From positions 2,232,001-2,296,000 of the forward strand of contig NZ_CP087196.1 in assembly GCF_024749285.1 (NCBI RefSeq): a stretch of DNA of 64,000 bases, written 5' to 3'. The stretch comes from Pseudomonas sp. B21-015. GTDB taxonomy: Bacteria; Pseudomonadota; Gammaproteobacteria; Pseudomonadales; Pseudomonadaceae. Positions 1-8,900 of the stretch are shown piece by piece. The notes under the pieces are model-generated. The model saw only the letters and a program-made list of their open reading frames with translations. It did not search any database and was not told where the DNA came from. Each line of letters begins with the position of its first letter. Position 1 is the stretch's first letter. The position numbers and the translations under genes were made by a program.

Positions 1-478
1 CGCCAATGCGCAGCCCGAGGAGAAGCTGCGCTGTCTGGAGTCGGGCATGGACGACTGCCTGTTCAAACCCATCCTGCTAGCGGATTTGAACGCTTGGCTG
101 GCGTCCAGGTTTGCCAGTCAGGTGCCAGAACCTATTGAGGAACCCTCAACGCCGGAAATGGACCTCAGTGGCTTGGAGCAATACGTCGGTGCGGACCGTA
201 CGTTGATTGATTGTCTGGTGCGCGAACTGACGGTGACCAACCGGGTGGATCGGGATGATCTGCTCCAGGCGCACGCCAGTGGCAATCGCCCAGGCCTGCA
301 AGAACTGGCGCACCGCATCAAGGGCGGTGCGCGCATGGTTCGGGCGCAGCGCTTGATCGAGCATTGCGAGCAACTGGAGCGTGTCATCGACGTGGGGGAT
401 TCGGCGCTGCTCGACGAAGCTGTCGATCGATTGCAGCTCGCGATGTCAGTGCTGGATAAGCACTTGAGCCAGGGTTGA
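1..478 (+). CDS. Hybrid sensor histidine kinase, C-terminal part (receiver tail plus Hpt domain), 5' end outside window
   Basis: The frame is open from base 2 and ends at TGA 476-478. The first residues (ending SGMDDCLFKP) are the end of a response-regulator receiver domain, including the conserved Lys-Pro pair. A linker of about 30 residues follows, then an Hpt phosphotransfer domain with HRIKGG around the phospho-accepting histidine (codon near 311). Receiver followed by Hpt at the C-terminus is the layout of EvgS/BvgS-type hybrid kinases, which pass phosphate His-Asp-His to a separate response regulator. The sensor and kinase domains lie upstream of the window, so the stimulus cannot be inferred. 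The inner-membrane location is known for the family and not visible here. Confidence 0.85.
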   Translation, partial: ANAQPEEKLRCLESGMDDCLFKPILLADLNAWLASRFASQVPEPIEEPSTPEMDLSGLEQYVGADRTLIDCLVRELTVTNRVDRDDLLQAHASGNRPGLQELAHRIKGGARMVRAQRLIEHCEQLERVIDVGDSALLDEAVDRLQLAMSVLDKHLSQG

Positions 479-481
479 AAC

Positions 482-1285
482 TCAATCCCACTGCGGCGCA
501 ATACCCTTGGGGCTGGTCAGCCGCAGGCCGCGATCCAGGCCCGCGATCAGCGCCATGTCGGCGTCGCTCAGGGTCAGGGTGCAGGCGTGCAAATTGCTTT
601 GCAGGTTGGCGTGTTTGGTGGAAGAGGGGATCACCGCGTACCCCAGTTGCATGGCCCAGGCCAGGGTGACCTGGGCCGGTGTTGCCTGAAGGCGATCGGC
701 GATCTGCAAAATGACCGGATCCTTCAGCACTTCGCCGTAGGCCAGGGTCATGTAAGAGGTGATCTGGATGCCCTGGCGTTGAGCGAATTCGACGACCTTG
801 CGGTTTTGCAGGTACGGGTGCAGCTCGATCTGGTTGGTGGCGATGTTCTCGGCGCCAATCGCGGCAATGGCCTGCTGCATCAGGTCGACCGTGAAGTTGG
901 ACACGCCGATCTGCCGGGTCAGGCCCAGTCGTTTGGCTTCGAGCAGCGCGTTCATGAATTCTTCGACCGGCACCTGATCTTCCGGCGACGGCCAGTGGAT
1001 CAGCGTCAGGTCCAGGTAATCGGTTTGCAGTTTGTTCAGGCTCTCTTTGAGGCTGTCGATCAACCGGTCTTTGGCAAAGTTGGCGACCCAGATTTTGCTG
1101 GTAATGAACAACGCTTCACGGGCAATGCCGCTGGCGGCGATGGCTTGGCCGACTTCGGCTTCGTTTTCGTAGATTTGCGCGGTGTCGACGACCCGGTAGC
1201 CCAGTTCAAGACCGGTGCTCACCGAATCGATGACCACCTGGCCTTGCAGGCGAAACGTACCAAGACCGAATGCAGGGATAGACAT
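482..1285 (-). CDS. dkgB: Aldo/keto reductase, 2,5-diketo-D-gluconate reductase B type
   Basis: A 267-residue cytoplasmic NADPH-dependent aldo/keto reductase. It starts [13 protein letters not shown], closely resembling E. coli DkgB, with the AKR tetrad visible: Asp and Tyr in DTAQIYENE, Lys in TSKIW and His in LIHWPS. C-terminal IPSSTK is the NADPH phosphate-binding segment. The family reduces 2,5-diketo-D-gluconate and small aldehydes such as methylglyoxal. The open frame extends 28 codons further upstream, but the ATG at 1283-1285 is preceded by a GGAG ribosome site and matches the family start. It is convergent with the upstream sensor kinase, with only 3 bases between the stop codons, and appears monocistronic. 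Confidence 0.9.
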   Translation of the reverse strand: MSIPAFGLGTFRLQGQVVIDSVSTGLELGYRVVDTAQIYENEAEVGQAIAASGIAREALFITSKIWVANFAKDRLIDSLKESLNKLQTDYLDLTLIHWPSPEDQVPVEEFMNALLEAKRLGLTRQIGVSNFTVDLMQQAIAAIGAENIATNQIELHPYLQNRKVVEFAQRQGIQITSYMTLAYGEVLKDPVILQIADRLQATPAQVTLAWAMQLGYAVIPSSTKHANLQSNLHACTLTLSDADMALIAGLDRGLRLTSPKGIAPQWD

Positions 1286-1430
1286 CAATGACTCCAGGGG
1301 TTGCAGTGGGAACAGGCGGGAGTATCCCCGGCCGGACCCTTGAGAAAAACCGCTGGATCGGCAAAGCACTGTTTACCGTAAGTCATGAATGGGTGAGGGT
1401 TCAGTGGCATTGATGGTGTGTGGTCTTACG

Positions 1431-1455
1431 CCTTCGCGGGCTTGCTCGCGAAAGG
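1431..1455. repeat. Single REP palindrome
   Basis: CCTTCGCG/CGCGAAAGG arms around a TTGCT-type loop give one REP hairpin, in the gap between dkgB and the LysR gene. It resembles the cores of the larger paired REPs in this window. Confidence 0.6.
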
Positions 1456-1486
1456 CGCGACTCGGTGTCGGAATTTAACCCCGCCC

Positions 1487-2395
1487 CTAAGCCATATCGC
1501 TGTGGCTGAATTCCTCGCCCAGAAAGTCGATCAAGGTACGAACCGACGGCAGCAACCCGCGTCGTGAAGGGAAGATCGCATGCACGATCCCGCACTTGGG
1601 TGTCCAGCCCGGCACCAGTTCCACCAGCCGACCGGCGGCAATCTCATCACGCACCACCACTTTGGGCAGGTGGGCGATGCCGACCCCGGCGAGCACCGCG
1701 TGACGCAAGGCCAGCAAGTCGTCGGTGACCATTCGCGGGGTATGACGAATCAGCGCGCTGGCACCGTCGGCGCCGAACAACTCCCACTGATATTCACGCT
1801 GCGCGCCACCCCAATGCAGGCTCGGCAGACCGCTGAGGTCGGCCGGCGTGGGCGGTGACGACAAGCGCTGCACAAGCGCGGGAATGCCCACCAGGCATTG
1901 GGTGCTGTTGCCCAGCACTTTCATCACCATGTCGGTGTTTTCCAACGGCGGAAAACGCACCCGCAGAGCGATGTCGAACCCCTCGTGGATCAGATCGACC
2001 CGGCGGTTGGTGCTTTCGATGAACAACTCGACCAACGGGTACTTGAGCATGTAACGGGTCAGCATCGGCCCGACCCAGGTGTTCAACAGCGCGGTGGGGC
2101 AACTGATGCGCACCAGGCCCTGGGGTTCGGAACGGTTGCGTTCGATCAGCTCGGCGGCACTTTCGGCTTCCACCCGCATGGCCAGGCAACGCTGGTAATA
2201 AGCCTGGCCGATTTCGGTCAACGAGCAATGCCGGCTGGTGCGGTGCAGCAGCCGCACACCGAGGCGTTCTTCGAGCTCGGCAATGCGTCGGCTGAGCTTG
2301 GATTTGGGCATGTCCAGCGCGCGCCCGGCCGGGGCGAAACCGCGGTGTTCCACCACTTGGGTGAAGTAGTAAAGGGTATTGAGGTCTTCCACCAT
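1487..2395 (-). CDS. LysR-family transcriptional regulator
   Basis: A 302-residue protein with an N-terminal winged helix-turn-helix (residues 1-60, with LYYFTQVVEHRGFAPAGRAL and SRRIAELEERLGVRLLHRT) followed by a LysR substrate-binding domain to the end. It belongs to the subgroup that often controls a divergent oxidoreductase or pirin gene. The start ATG at 2393-2395 has GGAGAACG just upstream. It is transcribed away from the pirin/YcaC pair, separated by about 100 bases (2396-2499), so those genes are its most likely targets together with itself. The effector is unknown. Confidence 0.85.
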   Translation of the reverse strand: MVEDLNTLYYFTQVVEHRGFAPAGRALDMPKSKLSRRIAELEERLGVRLLHRTSRHCSLTEIGQAYYQRCLAMRVEAESAAELIERNRSEPQGLVRISCPTALLNTWVGPMLTRYMLKYPLVELFIESTNRRVDLIHEGFDIALRVRFPPLENTDMVMKVLGNSTQCLVGIPALVQRLSSPPTPADLSGLPSLHWGGAQREYQWELFGADGASALIRHTPRMVTDDLLALRHAVLAGVGIAHLPKVVVRDEIAAGRLVELVPGWTPKCGIVHAIFPSRRGLLPSVRTLIDFLGEEFSHSDMA

Positions 2396-2499
2396 CGTTC
2401 TCCAAATAGAACGCTAAGGCTGATTTTTGCAGTCTAGCGCACCAAGTGCCGCGGTTTTAAGCTTTGTTCATCGCGCTACACAACAGTTTCGGAGGAAAG

Positions 2500-3366
2500 A
2501 TGAAAAACATCATCGGTATCTACACCAGCCCACGAGCCCATTGGGTCGGCGACGGTTTTCCGGTTCGCACGCTGTTTTCCTACGACAACCTGGGCAAACA
2601 CATCAGCCCGTTCCTGCTGCTGGATCACGCCGGTCCCGCCGAATTCACCCCCACCACCGAGCGTCGTGGCGTCGGCCAGCACCCGCATCGCGGTTTCGAA
2701 ACGGTGACCATCGTCTACAGGGGCGAGCTGGAGCACCGCGACTCCACCGGCAGCGGCGGCAAGATCGGCCCCGGCGACGTGCAATGGATGACCGCGGCCT
2801 CGGGGATTCTCCATGAAGAATTCCACTCCGAAGGTTTCGCCAAAACCGGCGGCACGCTGGAAATGGTTCAACTGTGGGTCAACCTGCCGGCCAGGGACAA
2901 GATGGCCGCCCCCGGTTACCAGACGATTGTCGACGGTGACATCCCGAGCCTCCCGCTCAAGAACAACGCTGGCAGCCTGCGTTTGATTGCCGGTGAGTTC
3001 GACGGCCATCGCGGCCCGGCGCGGACCTTCACGCCGATCGACGTGTGGGATGTTCGCTTGAACGCCGGCAAGTTGCTGACCCTGGATCTGCACGAAGGGC
3101 GCAACACGGCACTGGTGGTGCTGCGTGGCACGGTTCAGGTCAACCAAAAGGAACGGGTGCGTGAAGGGCAGTTGGCACTGTTCGAGCGCGACGGCGATCA
3201 GCTCAGCCTGGAAGCCAGTTACGACGCCGTGGTGTTGCTGCTCAGCGGCGAGCCGATCGACGAACCCATCGTCGGCCACGGCCCGTTCGTGATGAACAGC
3301 GAGCAGGAGATTCATCAGGCCTTCGCCGACTTCCAGTCCGGTCGGTTCGGCCGGATGAGCGGCTGA
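2500..3366 (+). CDS. Pirin-family cupin protein
   Basis: A 288-residue bicupin of the pirin family. The metal-binding cluster GVGQHPHRGFETVT (around residues 58-71) and the later MTAASGILHEEFH segment supply the histidines and glutamate that bind iron in pirins. Bacterial pirins are quercetinase-like dioxygenases or redox-sensing modulators; the substrate cannot be read here. The chosen ATG at 2500 has a strong GGAGGAAAG ribosome site; an earlier in-frame start at 2464 has none. It is divergent from the LysR gene and precedes the YcaC-like hydrolase by 126 bases, and the two probably share regulation. Confidence 0.88.
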   Translation: MKNIIGIYTSPRAHWVGDGFPVRTLFSYDNLGKHISPFLLLDHAGPAEFTPTTERRGVGQHPHRGFETVTIVYRGELEHRDSTGSGGKIGPGDVQWMTAASGILHEEFHSEGFAKTGGTLEMVQLWVNLPARDKMAAPGYQTIVDGDIPSLPLKNNAGSLRLIAGEFDGHRGPARTFTPIDVWDVRLNAGKLLTLDLHEGRNTALVVLRGTVQVNQKERVREGQLALFERDGDQLSLEASYDAVVLLLSGEPIDEPIVGHGPFVMNSEQEIHQAFADFQSGRFGRMSG

Positions 3367-3492
3367 AATCATTGTTGTAAGGCTGTGGCGTGCCGGGCTT
3401 GACTCACTACGCTTGCTTGGCCGCGGTTTAACGAAAAATCAGTGTTCACTCACGCCGGCCCGTTCGGCATCGATAAAAAGCGAGGATTACCC

Positions 3493-4119
3493 ATGACTAC
3501 TTCCTACAAACGTCTCGACAAGGATAACGCCGCCGTTCTGCTGGTCGATCACCAGGCGGGTCTGCTTTCTCTGGTGCGCGACATCGATCCGGACCGTTTC
3601 AAGAACAACGTGCTGGCCCTGGCCGACCTGGCCAAATACTTCAAGCTGCCAACAATTCTGACCACCAGTTTCGAAACCGGTCCTAACGGCCCGCTGATGC
3701 CGGAACTCAAGGCGTTGTTCCCGGATGCGCCGTACATCGCTCGCCCTGGTCAGATCAATGCCTGGGACAACGAAGACTTCGTCAAGGCGATCAAGGCCAC
3801 CGGCAAGAAACAGCTGATCATCGCCGGTGTGGTGACTGAGGTGTGCGTGGCGTTCCCGGCGCTGTCGGCCCTGGCCGAAGGCTTTGAAGTGTTCGTGGTG
3901 ACCGACGCCTCCGGAACGTTCAACGAACTGACCCGTCAATCGGCGTGGGACCGCATGTCGTCGGCCGGCGCCCAGTTGATGACCTGGTTCGGCCTGGCCT
4001 GTGAACTGCATCGCGACTGGCGCAACGACGTGGAAGGTCTGGCGACCCTGTTCTCCAACCACATCCCGGACTACCGCAACCTGATGACCAGCTACAACAC
4101 CCTGACTAACAGCAAGTAA
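3493..4119 (+). CDS. ycaC: Isochorismatase-family hydrolase, YcaC-like
   Basis: A 208-residue cysteine hydrolase, the same length as E. coli and P. aeruginosa YcaC and very similar along its whole length (LLVDHQAGLLSLVRDI, IARPGQINAWDNEDFVKA, GVVTEVCVAFP). The catalytic Asp sits in LVDHQ, the Lys in the ATGKKQ region, and the nucleophile Cys in TEVCVAF. YcaC forms octameric rings in the cytosol; its natural substrate is not established. The ATG at 3493 was chosen because family members begin just before the YKRLDKDNAAVLL segment; AGCGAGGATTACCC provides the ribosome site. The upstream frame to 3442 is not family sequence. Confidence 0.88.
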   Translation: MTTSYKRLDKDNAAVLLVDHQAGLLSLVRDIDPDRFKNNVLALADLAKYFKLPTILTTSFETGPNGPLMPELKALFPDAPYIARPGQINAWDNEDFVKAIKATGKKQLIIAGVVTEVCVAFPALSALAEGFEVFVVTDASGTFNELTRQSAWDRMSSAGAQLMTWFGLACELHRDWRNDVEGLATLFSNHIPDYRNLMTSYNTLTNSK

Positions 4120-4146
4120 ACCCTGGCAGCACATACACACATAACT

Positions 4147-4235
4147 TGTGGGAGCGGGCTTGCCCGCGATAGCGGTCGATCAGTCAACATCCCGGTGACT
4201 GATCAATTGCCATCGCGGGCAAGCCCGCTCCCACA
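4147..4235. repeat. REPIN (two inverted REPs)
   Basis: TGTGGGAGCGGGCTTGCCCG at the left end and its reverse complement at the right end flank a spacer of about 50 bases that also carries an inverted GATCAGTCA/TGACTGATC pair. This is the classical Pseudomonas paired-REP mobile palindrome. It sits between ycaC and the MscS gene, and could act as an mRNA-stabilising or terminating hairpin. Confidence 0.9.
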
Positions 4236-4308
4236 GTGTTTTGTGGTGTTCTGAAGACATCAAATCCTCCTACACTGTGCCCATCCGTACTATTGCTGGA
4301 GTCGCTCG

Positions 4309-5754
4309 ATGCTGTCACTGCTCACCGAACACCCATTGATCAGCGCATTGATTCTGATCCTGATCGATCTGGGATTGTGGCGTTTGATCGCGGCCAGCGG
4401 CAGCAACTGGAAACTGGCGGTGCGGGTGGTGATTTTCGCGCTGTTCAGCATGCTGCTGTTCAACGAAGGCATGAACCCCATGGAGACGGCGCCCTGGGTC
4501 GACAACGTCCCGCTGCATCTGGCGGCCACCGGTTTGCAGATTGGCTGGTGGCTGTTTGGCGCGCGCACTCTGACGGTGCTGATCGGTGCGGTGATGATGC
4601 AACGGGTCGGGCACACCGGGCGCTTGCTGCAGGATTTGCTTGGCGCGGTGATCTTCCTGATCGCGATTATCGCCGCCCTCGCGTATGTACTCGATCTGCC
4701 GGTCAAGGGCGTGCTGGCAACGTCCGGCGCGTTGGCAATCATCGTCGGCCTGGCCTTGCAAAGTACCCTCAGCGACGTGTTTTCCGGGATCGTCCTCAAC
4801 ACCACCAAACCCTATCAACTCGATGACTGGATCTCCATCGACGGCACCGAAGGCCGGGTCATCGACATCGACTGGCGCGCGACGCGCCTGCAAACGGCCC
4901 AGGGCAGCATGGCGGTGATCCCCAACTCCCTGGCCGCCAAGGCCAAGCTCATCAACTTCAGCCGGCCCAGTGACATTTTCGGCGTCTCCATCAGCTTGCA
5001 ACTGAGCCCGCACGCACGTCCGCAAACGGTGATCGACGCGCTGGAACGGGCGATGCAAGGATGCCGCTATCTATTGAATAAACCGGCGCCGTGCGTAGCG
5101 TTGAAAGGCTCCAGCGCCACGGGCGTGGAATACGAAATCAGTGGTTTCGTCGTCTCGATGGACCAGAAACGCATGGTCCGCAATCTGCTGTTCGACCTGG
5201 CGTTCCGGCACTTGCAGGCCAGCGGTGTCAGCCTGTTGTCGAACGTCGAACCGAATGCACCTGCCAACCTGTCGCGGCCACGGGCATTGCTGGACGCCTC
5301 GAACATTTTCTCGACCCTGCGTCAGGAAGAGAAAGAAACCTTCAGCCAGAACATGACACTGCAAACTTTCCGCCCCGGTGAAATGATCCTGCCGGCGGGG
5401 GAGGTCAGCGATCATTTGTTCATCATCGAATCAGGCGTTGTGTCGGTGGAGCTGAGTCGTGGCGGGGTCAAGTTCGAAACCGGGCGCATGGGGCCGGGAG
5501 AGGTGATCGGCGAGGGAGGGATTTTGTCCGATACGGCGATGCCGGCGGACTTTAGCGCCAAGACGGTCTGCACGTTGTACCGGATCGAGAGGGAATACCT
5601 CCAACCATGCCTGGATGCGCGGCATGACATCGGCGAAGCGATGAAGGCGTTGCTGGATTTCCGCTTGAACAAGGCTCAGACGCTGATTCAGGAAACACCC
5701 AAGGTGGTGGAGAAGAAGGGGTTTTTGCAGTGGTTGCGCCAGCGTAGCGGCTGA
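4309..5754 (+). CDS. MscS-family mechanosensitive channel with C-terminal cyclic-nucleotide-type domain
   Basis: A 481-residue membrane protein. Hydrophobic segments fill residues 1-155, followed by the MscS pore/beta region with the signature ALAIIVGLALQSTLSDVFSGI and the KPYQLDDWISIDG beta-domain start (to about 265). Residues 325-450 look like a cyclic-nucleotide-binding beta roll (PGEMILPAGEVSDHLFIIESG, GEVIGEGGIL). MscS-CNBD fusions form the bacterial cyclic-nucleotide-gated subfamily. In the phosphate-binding cassette the usual Pro-Arg reads Pro-Ala (residues 412-413), so classical cAMP binding is doubtful. It is a single gene, flanked by a REPIN upstream and a lone REP downstream. Confidence 0.85.
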   Translation: MLSLLTEHPLISALILILIDLGLWRLIAASGSNWKLAVRVVIFALFSMLLFNEGMNPMETAPWVDNVPLHLAATGLQIGWWLFGARTLTVLIGAVMMQRVGHTGRLLQDLLGAVIFLIAIIAALAYVLDLPVKGVLATSGALAIIVGLALQSTLSDVFSGIVLNTTKPYQLDDWISIDGTEGRVIDIDWRATRLQTAQGSMAVIPNSLAAKAKLINFSRPSDIFGVSISLQLSPHARPQTVIDALERAMQGCRYLLNKPAPCVALKGSSATGVEYEISGFVVSMDQKRMVRNLLFDLAFRHLQASGVSLLSNVEPNAPANLSRPRALLDASNIFSTLRQEEKETFSQNMTLQTFRPGEMILPAGEVSDHLFIIESGVVSVELSRGGVKFETGRMGPGEVIGEGGILSDTAMPADFSAKTVCTLYRIEREYLQPCLDARHDIGEAMKALLDFRLNKAQTLIQETPKVVEKKGFLQWLRQRSG

Positions 5755-5779
5755 TGTGTTGGTGGCCTGTTCCGGCCCT

Positions 5780-5801
5780 TTGCGAGCAGGCTCGCTCCCG
5801 C
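5780..5801. repeat. Single REP
   Basis: TGCGAGCAGGCTCGCTCCCG forms one short REP hairpin just after the MscS channel gene. Confidence 0.6.
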
Positions 5802-5932
5802 CTGGATTGCGCGTTATTTACTCGTTGTTAATCAGCGAATCTTCCTACATCCATTTCCACCTTTCCCGACTTCTTTCCTGATCGATCCCCCGCACAGTCC
5901 CCGCGCCTAATTTTCTGCGCGAGGGATTGCTC

Positions 5933-5980
5933 ATGTTCGACTCCTTTTCTCTAGCAACTCCGTACTTTTCGGTGCGTTGA
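5933..5980 (+). other. Short upstream reading frame abutting the rhs start (possible leader peptide or true 5' end of rhs)
   Basis: ATG at 5933 is preceded by GAGGG (5921-5925) at good spacing and encodes 15 residues (MFDSFSLATPYFSVR). Its TGA overlaps the rhs ATG in the form TGATG at 5978-5982. The rhs ATG itself has no visible ribosome site. Either the two are translationally coupled, or a one-base indel (for example in the TTTT run 5966-5969) has detached the true N-terminus; adding one T joins the frames as ATPYFFGALMEHV. Confidence 0.5.
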
Positions 5981-8900
5981 TGGAGCACGTTATCCGCATC
6001 GAGCAGGAACTCGACAGCTTCCCGCACACCCTTTCGCTCTATCGCGAACAGCTCAAGCATTGGTTCAACCGAGCCGCCGACAAGGCCAGCCACGTGGCGG
6101 ATCTGCCTTCGCTGATGGGCATGGAGCGGATCATCCGGTTCGGAGGCTCTAGCACCGTTGTCAGCAGCGGTGACGACAAGTTTATCTCCACCGTCGTGCA
6201 GTGCCCGAAAGGCGGAAAGCTCGAAATCGAGAGCAAGTTCGAATCGGTTTATGACATTCCCGTGGGGAATATTCAGGTCGATGTGATTGCGCAGGAGAGC
6301 GGGGAGTCGACGCCGGTCACACTCGATAAAAACGGCAAGGGATTGTTCCGAGGGGAAGAGGGCAAGTTCTACCGCATTCACGTCCACAACGAAGTGACGC
6401 CGCAGCAAGTTGAAGATCTTTTCGCTTCCTACGATGGCCTGACGAAGGAACTCGACAGCTGGCTGCACGATGAATGGCGGACGTTCAAGCCGAAGTGGTC
6501 GCAATCGTCTTCGGTGGCTGTAGGCAATGGAATGCTCGCGGGCAGTTGGGCGGCCATTGAAGGTGTGTGGGACGGCATCAGCCTGCTGTCAGACATTCTC
6601 AAGGATCCGGCGAGGTTCGCAGAGCGGTTGGGTGAAAGCGTCGCAGAGCTGGAGAGGCTCGCCAAAACCGCACCGGATGTCATGGAAAAAGCCCAGTTGC
6701 TAGCCAGTGACGAAGCAGCGCTGTGCCTGCTGGTGCGCTGCGCCAGCCTGTGGTTGGACATGCTGCCACCGAGCGAAATCGCCGGCAAAACCGCCGAAGC
6801 GGTGTCGATGGTGGTGGTGCAGCTGTTGATCGACATCCTGATTGGCATCGTCCTGACGTTCGCCGGGGCGGGCGCCGGCATCGCCTATTTGACGATGCGC
6901 TTGGCTGATCGAGCCGCGCAGTTACTCAGTGCCGTTCTGCGTCTCGTGAAGGCGATTTTCACGATCATCAATAACTTCATCAGCTACGTCGACCGCTACA
7001 AAAAAGTCGCCGCGCGTGGCATCGCGGCGGGCATGAAAAAAGGCCGGATGCAATTGAGCTGGAGCGCACGTCGCAACGCTTCGCTGAAGAAAGACGAACA
7101 CCACGACGACTCCCCCGATCAAGCGAAAAACCCCAACGGTGACAGCGCCACTTGCGCGCCGTCGACCTGCAAAAATGGCTGCCCGGTATCGATGGTCACC
7201 GGTGAAGAACTGCTGACCCTCACCGATGGTTCGCTGGACGGCATCCTGCCGTTTGACTTCACCCGGCTCTATCGCACCAGCGCCGCCGAGATCGACTGCG
7301 GCCTGGGTTTTGGCTGGAGCCATTCGCTCGCCCATCGACTGGAAATCGACGGTGATCAGGTCATCTGGATCGACCACGAAAACCGCCGCACCACTTTCCC
7401 TATCCCGTCCGCTGAACGCCCGGCGATCCACAACAGCCTCTCGCGCGCCGCGATTTATCTCGGCGCTGCCCCCGAGGAATTGATCCTCGCCCAGGCTGGC
7501 GAAGATGCACGTTTTTATCACTTTCATCACGGTCGGCTGACGGCGATCAGCGACGCGTACGACAACCGCCTGCGCCTCACCCGCGACCGCCAGGAACGCA
7601 TTCAACGCCTCGATAACGGCGCCGGTCGCGCCTTGCTGTTGCGTTATGACCGCGCTCATCTGATCGCCGTCGACTATCAGGTGTTTGTCCCGGCGCAGAC
7701 CCTCGCCGAGGCCTGGCACACCGAGCAGACGCTGGTCAGTTACCGCTACGACGAATGCGATCAACTGATCGAGGCGAGCAACGCCGCCGGCGAGAGCGAA
7801 CGCTACGACTACGACGACCAGCACGTGATCCTGCAGCGGCAATTGGCCGGTGGGGCGAGTTTCTTCTGGGAGTGGGAACGGTCTGGCAAGTCGGCCAGAT
7901 GTGTTCGGCACTGGGCGTCGTTTTCGCAGATGGACACCCGGTACGTCTGGGATGACGAGGGCAGCGTCACCGTCCAGAACATCGACGGCAGCGAAGAGGT
8001 TTATGTCCATGACGACCGGGCGCGGCTGGTGCGCAAGGTCGAGCTGGACGGCGGCGAACACCTCAAGGCCTATGACGATCAGGGCCGCTTGCTGGCCGAG
8101 CAGGATCCGCTCGGCGCCGTCACTGAATACCGCTATGACGAAGTCGGACGGTTGGTGGCGCTGATTCCGCCGGAAGACGAGCCAACGGCCTACGAATACC
8201 GCAACGGTTTCCTGCATGCGCGCTATCGCGGCAACGCGATGTGGAAGTATCAGCGCAACGCGCAGGGGGATGTCACCGAAGCCACCGATCCCGATGGTCA
8301 GGTCACCCATTACCACTACGATGCTCAGGGGCGGTTGCTGTCGATCCGTTACCCGGACACCAGCCGGCATGTGTTCGTCTGGAATGCCTTGGGCCAGTTG
8401 CTCGAAGAGACCTTGCCCGACGGTGGGCAGCGAAAGTTTTCCTACGATGCGCTGGGGCGGCAGACGACCCGTCAGGACGAACACGGTGCGGTCACCCAGT
8501 ACCAATGGGACGCCGTTAGCCGACTGGTTCAGACGACGCTTCCTACCGGTGCCACTCGCGCCTTCAGCTACAACGCCTACGGCAAGATCACCGCCGAACG
8601 CGATGAACTGGGCCGCGTCACCCGCTACGAATACGCCGACGACCTGCACCTGGTCAGCCGCCGGATCAACCCCGACGGCACCCAACTCAGGTATCGCTAC
8701 GACAACGCGCAGCTACTGCTCACGGAGATCGAAAACGAATCTGGCGAAACATATCGCCTGGACTACACACCCAACGGATTGATCCGACAGGAAACCGGCT
8801 TCGACGGCCGCCGCACCGCGTACGTCTACGATCTCAATGGCCACCTGCTGGAAAAAACCGAGTTCGGCGATGACGGCTCGCAGCGGGTTACGGGGTATCA

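Noticed and set aside
2476..3372. 298-codon minus-strand frame opposite the pirin gene
   Set aside because: Shadow frame; the pirin frame has the strong ribosome site and family motifs.
6922..8685. 587-codon open frame on the minus strand, opposite rhs
   Set aside because: Antisense to the RHS repeats; no ribosome site, composition is the mirrored codon bias of the repeats, no recognisable domains.
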